From Aplidium turbinatum (lineage: Eukaryota > Chordata > Ascidiacea > Aplousobranchia > Polyclinidae), in contig OU964918.1 of the NCBI GenBank assembly GCA_918807975.1, forward strand, positions 7,192,001 to 7,256,000: a stretch of DNA of 64,000 nt. The letters are read 5' to 3'. Both the position numbers and the translations under genes were made by a program. The notes beneath the pieces are model-generated. The model made no database searches and was not told where the DNA came from. It was given only the letters and a program-made list of their open reading frames with translations. Of the stretch, positions 11,235 through 21,842 are shown in pieces. Position 1 is the stretch's first letter, and every line of letters starts with the position of its first letter.

Positions 11235-14200
11235 TAGTGGGGTGCCCAGGCACTCTGTCATTTCAACTTGATGCAAAAATTTCGTTTTCAGTACCAATTT
11301 GAAAGTAAGGACCTATAAATCAATTTTGGTTCGAGTGTCCAGCTGTCAGATAAAAAAAAACAAAATGGCCGCCAAAATTCAAGATGGCTGCCAAATTCCA
11401 GATTTTTTCACATTATGCTTGGTAACTTTTGTTCTATTGAACCTAAAATGGTGATTGTGGTTTCTAAACTTAGGTTTGTATGTATGAGTAATTCAATAAA
11501 AATAAAATAAACATGATTGGAACAAAGATTGGTGATTTTAGTGTCTCGCTGCTGAATCAGATTCTGTTGGACAACCGGAAAAATGCATTAAAGCCCTCTT
11601 GCCACTTTTTCATGAAAAAGCCGCCACTCCAAAAATGATTCGACATGGAATGGAACTGGTGAAAAAGACAACTAAGCACCTCAACCCACACCAAGTCTCT
11701 GTGTTGGTAGTGGATCAACCACTCTATGACATCACCAAAAAAATGCAGTAGATCTTCCCTGACATTTTTGGGGAAGACAAGATTGTGGTTATGCTAGGTG
11801 GGCTCCACATTGAGATGGCTTTGTGGAGCACCAAGGGAAATCTTCTGCGTGTGTCTGGATGGCCTAAAACCCTGAAAAAATCTGGGTTAGTGAAAGCAGA
11901 AGCACCAGCCAAAGCTTTTCTAAAAGCATCCAATGTAATGAGAACAAGATATGCCCATCAAGTCACTGTTGTGGTACTTAACAGCCTTCTAAAACGAGCG
12001 TCCGAAGACAGTGGAACCGAGATGGCTCTTGAGGATTGAGTCATTGCAGCTTCCCAACAGAGTCCAACGTTCAAATTCTGGCTACTCATACACAAGTAGG
12101 CCTACCAACATATCATATTCATGTTCATCCCGGCACATCGGGAGAGGAAGCTAGAACTCATGGTTTATACCCTGCAGAAGCTTGCACCTCTGTTCTTTGC
12201 TCTAGACCACCACAATTACGCAAGGTGGATTCCAATCTTTATTCGAGACCTGGAAGGTCTTCCACAGAGTATCCAGGAACAATTTAATATGGGACACTGG
12301 ACAATAACTCAAAGCAATCACCGTTTCTCATCCTTACCTATCGATCAAGCACACGAGCAAGCCAATAAAAGGGTGAAAGGAGTTGATGGCATTATTGGTC
12401 GCACTGAGAATTGTGACATGTTGAAGCGCGGGATATTGACTGGCTCAGAAATCAGCCGTGTCATTGAGGAGTTCAGTGGTGTAAATGCTCACGACGATGA
12501 TAAACAAGAACTCCCTCATCATGAAGAAGGATGTGCATCTCAGCACCGATTTCTACGCCATGTTAAAGACCTGATGGAGGTGTTGCTGAGCAATGGGAAT
12601 TCTTTTGAGGAGTTCAGTGGAGACATGGCTACATTAGATAACAAGATGTGTGAGTCGGCGGTTGCTGCTGCATCTGTACATAAAGTGGAGTTTTTGGGAC
12701 AAGAGCAGTACAATAACTCCAGACAGAGTGTGCTTGACTCCAATGGCACACCTTTTATAGCGCCGATCAAGCGCAACATCTTAGTGTTCTTCCATGAGAA
12801 GAAAGCACAAAAAAGTCAACAATTAAGCTGAAAATACAGCACTTCAAACGTCACGCAGAGCTTTTCGGGCAAGCTTTTCTTGTATTAGCCAGCCGCGGGG
12901 GGAACTTGAAGAAGTCTATCTTTTCATCACGAATCTTCCCTATACCCACCTTCGTTGTCTTCTGAAGGGTCCCCAACTCTTGTACCAAGTCAGATTTTCT
13001 GGTATATATCACGGAAGCCAGTGCAAGTAGCGCAATTTCTGTCGACGAGGAGTTACTTGCGCTAGATGTTTACAACTTCATTATTATTGACGGTGGAGTA
13101 CTGATACACTCACTTCCTGGTACAACTGTCCAAGGCAAGACCTTTGATTCATACTTCGACAAGGTATTTTTCCCAAGAGTTCGTCATGACTTGAACCGAT
13201 CGACAAGAGTAGATATTGTCTGGGACCAGTATCGTGCACTGACGATCAAAGGAGGCACAGGGGAAAAACGAGGAACAGGCATCCGACAGTGCGTATCTGG
13301 TACTGCCAAAATCCCAGGAAATTGGCAGAAGTTTCTGGCGAATGTTGATAACAAGAAGGAACTGTTCACATTCTTGTCGAAGATAACAGAAGAAGAGTTC
13401 CCAAATGACAAGAATGTCTACGTCACTGCAGGTGACCAAGTCCACCATGTTGGAAACGGTCCACCAATGGATCAATGCAACCATGAGGAAGCTGTCACGC
13501 GTGTCTTAGTAGGCTACATCTCCTCCACGCCCTCCAATCTTCCTCAATTGGGATGGTGTATACTGGAGACACAGATGTTTTCATAATCTTTCTGAGTAAC
13601 TTTTATCACATAAAGGCTTTGAACCCGGCAGCAGAAATTTGAATCTCATTCAAAGCGGGAAAGAGAACCAAAATGATCTCCCTGAATAGGCCTACTATTG
13701 CCATAAACCTAGGCACGACAATATGAAAAGCCATGGCCCTTTTCCATGCATTCACTGGATCAGACAGCACATCTTCCTTCAAGTTCAAGGGTAAGCGATC
13801 CTGCTGCGCGTTGATGCACGAAGTTCCATCTCTTACGGAGCAATTTGCAACTATTGCCGACACCACATTCCAAACATCTCCAAGGTTGAATGAAGTGGCA
13901 AAAAACTTTGTCTGTAGACTGTACTCAAATGAGGACAATGATGTTGACCTCGTCCGAATGAAGTTGTTCTCACAGACAACTAGGGACGTGGAGAGCATTC
14001 CCCCAACTAGTGATGCTTTGGATCAACATCTTAAAAGAAGTGTCTTTCAAGCAAGCATCTGGGCAACAGCCCACATGTCCATGATGCCTATCATCAACCC
14101 AATTGACCATGGGTGGAAGGAAGAGGACGCCAAGCTGCTTCCCATTTGGACCACGCTGCCTCTCGCCAAGAATGTATTCCATCTGGATGTGAAGTGCACT

Positions 14201-15082
14201 TGCACAATTACCTGCTCTCGGTGCAAATGCGTAAAGACTAAGTTAAAATGCACACGTCAGTGCAAGTGCACATTCAAGAAATAGCTGGACTACTGAACAA
14301 TTTTCAATATTAACATGTGGCCTATATAAAATACCGCATACAATTATTACAATATATGGGCCTTGGTTAATTTGTTAGCCATTTTCTTGTTGAATATATT
14401 GCTTGGAAGAGTTTTTTCGAGCAATTTTGCAAGCCTTTTGTTTTATGCTTTTATGCAACACATTTGCTTTATGACCCTAAACCAGGGGTCGGCAACCTTT
14501 TGAACGCAGCCGGACAGTTTTCGAATTATGTGGCTATGTCCTAATGTTATGACTTATTCGCGTGCCAAATATCTTTTTGGTGCGGACAGTTTTGCCCTAA
14601 ACTATAGCCTACGAGCTGAATCTGTAATGATGTAGGCCTACAAATTTTGCATTCTTGCGTGCCTTTGACTAACTGTCTGGTCTGCTTCGCTACTTCGCAG
14701 TCATTCGTACTTCTAACGCAAAACTAGCAGCAAGATTGTTGCACATTTATTTGGAAGTTAACTCAATATAAGAAAACATATTGCTCCAATCGTGTTTATT
14801 TTATTTTAACTGAATTACTCATACATACAAACCTAGGTTTCGAGACCAAAATCACCATTCTAGGTTCAATAGTATAAAAGTTACGAGGCATAATGTGAAA
14901 AAATTTGGAAATTGGCAGCCATCTTGGATTTTGGCAGCCATTTTGTTATTTTTCATCTGACAGTTTGACACTCGAACCAGAATTGTTCCTTAGGCCCTTA
15001 CCTTCAATTTGGTACTAAGAACAAAACTTTTGCATCAAGTTGAAATGAAATTGAAAAAATACACAGGCAGGGAACCCCACTA
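11235..15082 (+). mobile_element. 3.8-kb DNA transposon with about 280-bp TIRs, inserted in the copy B leader
   Basis: The left end TAGTGGGGTGCCC and the right end (reversed) TAGTGGGGTTCCC open inverted repeats of about 280 bp (11235-11520 and about 14795-15082). They share words such as TTTCAACTTGATGCAAAA and GGCAGCCATCTTGGATTTTG in diverged form. TAA flanks both sides (11232-11234 and 15083-15085), and the leader of copy A, which lacks the insertion, shows ATTAAAGAC at the equivalent place. The duplication is therefore 3 bp, as in Harbinger-type insertions, but the encoded protein does not look like a Harbinger transposase. The gene inside is described separately. Confidence 0.82.
11540..14284 (+). 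pseudogene. Long uncharacterised transposon-encoded protein, decayed
   Basis: Successive plus-strand frames form one decayed coding region. The first block has VLVVDQPLYDITKKMQ (followed by a stop) and GGLHIEMALWSTKGNLLRVSGW. The second (12121-12831) has FFALDHHNYARWIPIFIRDL and FSSLPIDQAHEQANKRVKG. The third (about 13140-13586) has a FDSYFDKVFFPRVR block and WDQYRALTIKGGTGEKRGTG followed by IPGNWQKFL. The last (13733-14284) has ALFHAFTGSDSTSSFKFKGK, then QASIWATAHMS and a Cys-rich tail CTCTITCSRCKCVKTKLKCT. These blocks occur in this order in a large uncharacterised animal protein family (known to me from cnidarian, mollusc and lancelet gene sets) that is repeated in genomes. The copy has at least four stops or frame changes. 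No catalytic triad could be assigned by eye. Confidence 0.7.
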
Positions 15083-15278
15083 TAAAGACGATTGATCTGT
15101 GCTTGAAGATTCAAGTGAACGAATCCAAGCAAGTTTTGTGGAACTTTAGGACTTCATATACCCGTACAACTACGGTATTGTGCATTTAAATTCTTTTTTG
15201 TATTTTTACGGTTTTTGCAGTTAAGTTTTTTATAACTACTGTAATATTTTTCTGTGTTTGTGTAACTTAATTTTTTAA

Positions 15279-16880
15279 TTGTTAACTTTAGCCCCAACAC
15301 TTAATATGTCTACACTCGGTGGCGACAGGGACTCGACCGCCGTCGACTCGACTGAGTTTAAGCCTGATGATGTTCTTTGCGGTCGGGCAGGCCATTCTGG
15401 GGAGGGACCCAGTAACGATGAGGCTAAGTCAGTTCGAGAGGCCCGGCATCTTAAAAGGGATATTTTGACTCAAATTGGGGAACTTTCTGTAGCCCTAGGT
15501 TCTTTGAGTGATAAGCAGGAACTGTTAATTTTTAGATCTAAGTTCTCTACTTTGGAAGAGGATTTACGGCATTTCCATGCTCTTTTGACTAAAATTTTTA
15601 ACTCTGCAATCTTGGCAGTACTTTGTGATAGGGTAGATCCCGAATTTAACTCGTTGAAAAATAACTTTGAACAAAAAGTAAGTGAGTTCTTAGATATGTT
15701 GGATGCTGACATACATCCTGAGGATAGCGCCTCAAATATAAGCACTAGGATGTCTAGGAGTTCGTCTCGGATAGTGGCACAAATTAACCTACAGCTAAGA
15801 AGAGAGGAGCTCCAGATCCAAACTAAGGCCGAAGCAAGAGCTGCTGAGGCCATCGCGAGAGCTGAGGCTATACGAGCTGAGGCCGCACGAGCAGAGGCTG
15901 CCGCGAGAGCTGAGGCCGAAGCGAGAGCTGCTGAGTTCGCATTCAAAGACGCTCAGTTGAGGGCTGAACAACGTAAAGAGGTAGTTTTAGCTGAATATCG
16001 TTCAGAGTTGGGCTCTCGGCGTAGCTCTAAGAAGGGATCTTCTAGGCATTCCAGAAATGAACATCAATCGCAGTTTAATTTACATAACCTTTTCCAGACG
16101 CCTGTTCAATCTGTAAGTGGACCAGTACAATCCACATGTTTTCAAACTGTTTCAGGAGGTCTCGGGGCTGCTGCTAAGGATTTTCCGAAGGATCTAAAGC
16201 CAAAGCTTGCGAATTTTAGCCGAACTCTTCCCCCAGAGCGTACAGGTCACGAGGCCGCTGATAGCAGTAATGCTTTGCCCCCTTCACAGTTTTCTGCGCC
16301 GCTAGTTTTTGATCGCCCAGCTACACGTAATTTGGGTGGTTGTGAGAGGCGTATCGCGTCTCCTGATTTTAACGTTTGTGAGGTTCGTGATCGGGCTGTG
16401 CATGTGACTGAGCCCCTTCACCCCCTTAAGGGATATAGTTTGTCTTCTCCCGCTAAATCGAGTTCTCAACAACAGGATAGCTATTTTGAATACCAAAATA
16501 GTAGGACGTTTTTCGATAAGGCGGCCTTGATTGGTTACGATGGTAATAATATGCCATTTATCTTCTTTAAAAATCGTGTTACGGCCTTAATGGCAGCTTC
16601 ACCCTTTAAAGGAACTCGTTTGACTTTGTTACAAGCAGCTTGTGTTAGAACAGCTGCGCAAACGATTGCTAATTTGGTTTCCGACACTCCTGGCTTGTCA
16701 GAAGAAGACAGGATAGAAATGTGTATGAGCGTGTATGGCGATGTGGCGACAGCGTATTGCTGTTCATTCTTTGCATGCCCTTTGTATTTGCGTATTAACT
16801 TATACATGAGTGATTCAAACAATTTGTGTATCGTGTGTTTTTATTCATTGGCTCACAATTGTCGTCAATTCTTTTTTTAG
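15279..16880 (+). CDS. BEL/Pao copy B gag-containing open frame
   Basis: A 533-residue open frame starts soon after the leader. It has an N-terminal acidic part, a central Ala/Glu/Arg-rich repeat segment (about residues 185-235, coiled coil likely), a Ser/Arg-rich linker and a C-terminal block matching the DUF1759-type gag region of BEL/Pao. The last part of the frame reads into sequence that does not look like gag. It is treated as a part of the fossil element and not as a host gene. Confidence 0.75.
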   Translation: MLTLAPTLNMSTLGGDRDSTAVDSTEFKPDDVLCGRAGHSGEGPSNDEAKSVREARHLKRDILTQIGELSVALGSLSDKQELLIFRSKFSTLEEDLRHFHALLTKIFNSAILAVLCDRVDPEFNSLKNNFEQKVSEFLDMLDADIHPEDSASNISTRMSRSSSRIVAQINLQLRREELQIQTKAEARAAEAIARAEAIRAEAARAEAAARAEAEARAAEFAFKDAQLRAEQRKEVVLAEYRSELGSRRSSKKGSSRHSRNEHQSQFNLHNLFQTPVQSVSGPVQSTCFQTVSGGLGAAAKDFPKDLKPKLANFSRTLPPERTGHEAADSSNALPPSQFSAPLVFDRPATRNLGGCERRIASPDFNVCEVRDRAVHVTEPLHPLKGYSLSSPAKSSSQQQDSYFEYQNSRTFFDKAALIGYDGNNMPFIFFKNRVTALMAASPFKGTRLTLLQAACVRTAAQTIANLVSDTPGLSEEDRIEMCMSVYGDVATAYCCSFFACPLYLRINLYMSDSNNLCIVCFYSLAHNCRQFFF

Positions 16881-17502
16881 TTATGCCATGTCAGACTGTC
16901 ATAACTAGGGGCCGCTATGTTCCCGACTATTTTCACCCAATCAAACGTCATATAAAAACCGTTCAAGTCTACTTAACCTAGCTGGCATCTTACGTCATGG
17001 AAATTGCTAGAAAATGTCCAAATATTGCACCATCTGTCGTAAGACCTGATGAAATATTGCATCACTACCTTTGAACACCGGTTTGAATTGCGTGACAATG
17101 TCTTTCATTATTGCGTCACAGTTACTGTCTACGTGCATTTGAGATATCGCAAATTATTCTAGTCATTCGTGAAATGGTTGCTTGAGAGCAGGCCCGGTGC
17201 TAGGAACCGCCGGGCCCAATTAGAAATGTGATGACGGGGCCCCTACTCTTCATAGCAAAATTTATGGGTGTTTATATATCATAAAATACATACCAGTACA
17301 CAGTGATGTACGCGCATACAAAAAATATTGACGCCGTCAGCGCAAACGCAAACGTTCGAAAAACTATACGCCACATGCGTCAACGCAACTTGTAAAAAAA
17401 GTTGGCGGCGTCAGCGTCAGCGCATACACTATAGCGCAAACTCAGTTTGTTTGCTAGGTGCCAAACATTCACACGATATAAACCACTCGAACCAAACAAG
17501 TT

Positions 17503-17751
17503 TTATTTTGACTTTCCACGAAAAAACACAAGCATCTGAAAGTGTTCATCTGACACTTTGCTGCGTTTTGGTTTCAATATGTCTTTGCCCATTGAAAACA
17601 TTCCTTCAACCGCAGCACTGGAAGGCATTGGCGTGTTGTAGTGAAAAAAAGTATTTTGGAAATCTTTCGTTGGAAAAGCGCCCACGGTTAATGGTCCTTT
17701 GTGTGGCCTCTCTTCCAAGTAGGGCCACGGGTTTGTATTATCATGCTCCAT
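17503..17751 (-). pseudogene. hAT transposase C-terminal dimerisation domain
   Basis: The minus-strand frame contains YNTPMPSSAAVEGMFSMG, ILKPKRSKVSD and HFQMLVFFR. Compare the hAT C-terminal signature TPxPSSAAVERLFSxxxxIxxxKRxxLSDxxFExLxFLR. The usual ERLF is EGMF here. The upstream catalytic region is not recognisable, so the element is non-autonomous. Confidence 0.75.
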
Positions 17752-18767
17752 TTCACTTGGAGATTAGTATTACCATAAGTTATTCCATGAATACAATAGT
17801 GTAGTGTAAGAAACTGTAGCATATGCCTATCAAGAAAATTCTAGTATTATACTAACTGTCGCTCCTAGTAATATACTAACTGTCGCTCCTTAAAAATTCA
17901 TAATAAAAAACACTATTTTTAAAATGATTCCGTTTGAATAAGACTAATGTTGCTTTTAATGCCATAATTCTCTCAATAGCCCTAAGCTCTATGCTTTTTC
18001 TGATAAGATTTTTAAAAAGTGGGTTAATGGAAGACGAAACTGCCAGACACAAGCAAGTTTAGATTCTGAACTGCACAACTCTTTGTTATTAGCATTCAGG
18101 GATAGTTAGCATTACTAGTGTTATTAGCAGTAGGCTACTCAAAAGCCTCTCACAATTGGCCCCTGGATGGATGTTTTGCTAAACTGCTCATCAAGTTACA
18201 AAATATATATAATTACATACTTAAGCAACAGAATGTATAAATTGTCAAGTAAAAATTATCTTAGCTTGATAGCCTACTGTATGTAGGCCAACACATTACT
18301 ACGCTACATAGCATACAACAAGAATAACCGGCAAAGGCAAAGTACCGTAATGTACTATACATATAACGTAGGCTACAGAGTACAACGTCATGCAAGCAAT
18401 CACGGTTGGAGACCAAATATTTGAGTTTGTTTAGATACATAGGCTGCACTGCTCATTGCCTGAGAAGTTTCCGATTTGCCCCAAAATGCAAGACTTAACT
18501 AATATAAATTAAAGTGCTCACAATTGCTTACAAACGCCTTCAACACGGCTTGACTAAAAAAACTTCACACTACGAAGCCAAGTCATTGTTTACATTTTAC
18601 ATAGAGCGACATTACCAACCTACCTTCTTGCTTGCTTACATTACATTCCTGTTCTGACCTGTAATTTGCTAATTTCTCAGTAGGCCTAAGTTGTTTTAAC
18701 TAATTCTTTATTTTTTTCTGCAAGACTTCAGTCTCCACGTGGGACTCTAGCGTCAAAGGCAGTAGTG

Positions 18768-18960
18768 CAGTGGTTTCCAACCTGGGGTTTGGGGACCCCT
18801 TGGGGGTCCGTGAGAAAGCATTTGGGGGTCCGTGATTACCTGATGAATTTTGGAAAAAAAAAAAACGAAAAGCGATCTTTTTACTTTCATTTCTCTTTTT
18901 AAATGCAAATGTGTCATGCTCAAGCCCGCGAGAATAAATTGTAGGCTACCGGCAAGCATT
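18768..18960. repeat. hAT end fragment (CAGTGGTTTCCAACC type)
   Basis: The words CAGTGGTTTCCAACCTGGGG and GGGGGTCCGTGAGAAAGC are the standard opening of a large hAT group in animals. No partner end or duplication was found, so only one terminus is supported. Confidence 0.45.
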
Positions 18961-19521
18961 CAAATAAATCTAACTGCTGCTTACAGTGTCGATTACAGTC
19001 AAATCAGGATTGGCTCGTCTATTACGTAGGCCTAATAGCTCGTCTATTATCGCCTGGACGTTGAAGATGGTATGCCTAGAACATCACACGGCCAGGGCGA
19101 AAGAGAAAATTGAATTGAATCTTGTCTTTGTCATGAGTTACACTAGAACAATGGGCAATTGCAAGACGTCAACATTTCGCAGTTTGACAAAAAAAATTGC
19201 AAACAACAACTAAGATATTAAAAAGTATGCGTTGACGCTATGCGCTAAAAAACCGCGAAAACTTTGCGGCGCAGCCTCAAGCGCAAACTATCCAAAAAAA
19301 TGTGGCCGCAAGCGTTAGCGCAAACAAAAAGTCTACGCCGCAAGTATGCGGCGTAGAATTTGCGGCGCATACGTACATCTCTGCCTGTACATACAAACTA
19401 CAAAGATAGACATTATTACTTGCTATAAAACAAATTAAAGGTAATGTGGATGTTTATTTACGATATGTTGTTTTACTTTTAATAGCAAAAAAGGAAAATT
19501 AGGCAATTAACCTTTAGTTTT

Positions 19522-20457
19522 TCAGAAAAAAACTTTTCTTGCCTTTTTATTAGCAAAGTCATTCAAAATAACTTCAAAGTCAATGGCTTTAGCAATCTCG
19601 CATTCTATAGAAAGCATTGACAAACTGTTAAGTCTTTCTTGCGCGATTGTACATCTCAAGTACGTTTTAATTAGTTTCAGCTTTGAAAAGCTTCTTTCCC
19701 CTGATGCAACAGTTATTGGCATCGTCAAATAAATCCTCAATGCAATGAAAACATTAGGAAATGTTGTAAATCTATTGTTTTCTATCAAGTGTTCAAAGAG
19801 GGCATACGGCTTAATTCTGGGTTGAAGAAAAGTTTTTAGAGCTTCAAGTTCTTCAGCTAGCATATACCCATCAATATCTTTGTTTTTTTCTGTAACAATC
19901 TTTTCTTCAGCGTCCTGTCTTCTTGTGGTAATTGTTAAAGCAGCTTCAAGGTTTGATGTGTGCTCCCTTATTTCCTCCTTTCGCATATCTTGAAAGCTAT
20001 TTATAAATCCAAATAATTTTGCATGATCTTTAAGTTGTTTAAATCTACTTTCCATTGACTGAATAGCTTGATCGAGGACTAAGTTGAAGCATTGAACTCT
20101 GTACATTTCTTTTGGATTATCATTAGGTTGATCCTCTGCTTCATACAAAAACATTCGCTTCCTTCGACGTATCTTTTTTTCATGAAATTTTCTAGATTCC
20201 GGTGGTAATTCAATCGATTCAGCCAATTCATTTGCACCTATTAGAACATCATTAAAGCCTTCTCCTCTATAATTTCTTAGCCATGACAAGAGTGTTTTAA
20301 ATGACTCTATACCTTCATTAATATCTTTTGTTTCACTTTGTAGTTCCTTGCTTACGTAGTTAACTTTAAAAAGTACTTCATACCAAAATATCAAAGAAAC
20401 ACAAAATTTGTAGTCTTTTAGCTGGTTTGCTAAAGATTCAGCTTCTGCTTTTACCAT
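19522..20457 (-). pseudogene. hAT transposase, ZMYM1-like, C-terminal two thirds
   Basis: The minus-strand open frame is 311 residues long and lacks a natural start: the coding text continues upstream across the nested element (20501-22088) into 22089-22140, where VKAIRYQVGEV is read. The middle has a Lys/Glu-rich helical region. The C-terminus has NVFIALRIYLTMPITVASGE, RSFSKLKLIKTYLRCTIAQE and RLNSLSMLSIE, the hAT dimerisation block (PVTVASxERSFSxLKxIKxYLRSxMxxxRLxxLxxLxIE). This form of hAT is commonly annotated as zinc finger MYM-type 1-like. The N-terminal zinc finger and RNase H catalytic part are missing, so it is not functional as it stands. Confidence 0.85.
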
Positions 20458-20902
20458 CGGCTCATTTGTTATCTCTGATATTTCAACAAGAGCATCATAT
20501 CCCAGCCAGCAAGCCTATATGGGCCCCACATGGGGACCCATATGGGCTGATGTACGGGCCCCATGTGAGATGCCCATATGGGGCCCATACACATTGTGTC
20601 CGCGGGCATCACATTGCCCCCATATAGGCTGCCCATATTCATTTATGGGTTGCTCACACTCAACCCACAAATCTAATATGGGCTGCCCATATGTAACCCA
20701 TAAATCTAATACAGGCTGCCCATATGTATATCAGGTACTGTATATAACTGCAGACAGATGCCAAAGTGCCAAACTGCAAGCAGTGAACTTTGCGCAATGC
20801 ATAGCAAGGTGCCCCCAGTAAAGTGCTCAATCGGCGTAAGCCAAGAGCGTCAACTGCAGATTTTTTTTTTTTTTCTCTTTCGCGCAACGCTCAGAGTTCA
20901 AG

Positions 20903-21103
20903 ATGGATACCACTACATCTTGCAGGTTTACAAATTGTCCATATGGAATGGATTTGTTTCCTGTCTCATCATTAGTGCGTCCGCTCCGGGAGCCGTCCAC
21001 ACACCCAAACACTCAGCAGGCACACCATACTTACATGGAAGATACCTACCAGGGAGGCGAGGGATTCACTACGACCGAAGGGACCCACCGCGGTAGATGG
21101 TAA
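20903..21103 (+). CDS. Small open frame inside the CCCAG element, unknown
   Basis: The ATG is in a good context (TTCAAGATGGATAC) after a T-rich tract and a CpG-containing patch. The 66 residues (MDTTTSCRFTNCPYGMDLFP at the start, Thr/His/Gly-rich after) match nothing I know. It could be the first exon of an element gene, a captured host exon or chance. It does not overlap the tandem array. Confidence 0.25.
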   Translation: MDTTTSCRFTNCPYGMDLFPVSSLVRPLREPSTHPNTQQAHHTYMEDTYQGGEGFTTTEGTHRGRW

Positions 21104-21491
21104 TCTGTGGATGTAAATATTTGGTTAGTGGCTGCCTCAAGCTGATCTGCCTGTCTCGACTTTCCTCTTGCTGATCTTGGAGCAGACTATGTGTTGTATG
21201 TGCACACGATGTGTTTTATTTTGATCAACAACGCACGAGTAGGTATATAGGTCCATGTGACATTTTCCTATTTGTGGTACGTAAGCACAAAAAATAGTAC
21301 TACTGCTAACCTTGCCAAAGTGCTCCAACTGCAAGCAGTGAGCTTTGCGCAATGCATAGCAAGGTGCCTCCAGTAATTTTGCTTGTTCAATTTCATTTTG
21401 TGTTTGTTTAAAAGATCAACAAAAGTCGTTTGAGACAACTAAAAAATCTCAAAGTCTAGACAAATGCTGATCGAGGTGTATATCATATTAG

Positions 21492-21842
21492 TATGGGTTG
21501 CCCACAAACCTTTGAATCACTGTGTGGGTAGCCCATGGTCTGCCCATAAAAAATGTGGGCAGTCCATGGTCTGCGCATAAAAAATGTGGGCAGCCCATGG
21601 CCTGCCCATGAAAAATGTGGGTAGCCCATGGTCTGCCCATAAAAAATGTGGGCAGCCCATGGTCTGCCCATAAAAAATGTGGGCAGCCCATGGCCTGCCC
21701 ATGAAAAATGTGGGTAGCCCATGATCTGCCCATAAAAAATGTGGGCTGCCCATGTTCTGCCCATAAAAAATGTGGGCAGCCCATGGTCTGCCCATAAACA
21801 AAGTGGGCAGCCCATGGTCTGCCCATAAACAAAGTGGGAAGC
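21492..21842. repeat. 31-bp tandem repeat (GGGCAGCCCATGG), about eleven copies
   Basis: The unit is GTGGGCAGCCCATGGTCTG followed by CCCATAAAAAAT, period 31. Because 31 is not a multiple of three, all frames repeat every 31 residues, giving long but meaningless minus-strand frames over 21483-21849. The words GCCCAT and ATGGGC echo the element ends (ATGGGCCCCACATGGGG). Confidence 0.9.

Larger units (their letters stand above)
17301..19383 (-). mobile_element. 2.1-kb hAT nested in the hAT at 17189-22279
   Basis: The ends are CAGTGATGTACGCGCATAC and, reversed, CAGAGATGTACGTATGCG. The flanks are CCAGTACA (17293-17300) and CCTGTACA (19384-19391), an 8-bp duplication with one mismatch. Both subterminal regions are unusually rich in GCG words (GACGCCGTCAGCGCAAACGC, GCGGCGTAGAATTTGCGGCG), a skew not shared by the surroundings. 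A C-terminal transposase fragment is present at 17503-17751. Confidence 0.78.

Noticed and set aside
15470-15946. 158-residue minus-strand Ala/Ser-rich frame
   Set aside because: It is the antisense shadow of the Ala/Glu-rich gag segment of BEL/Pao copy B.
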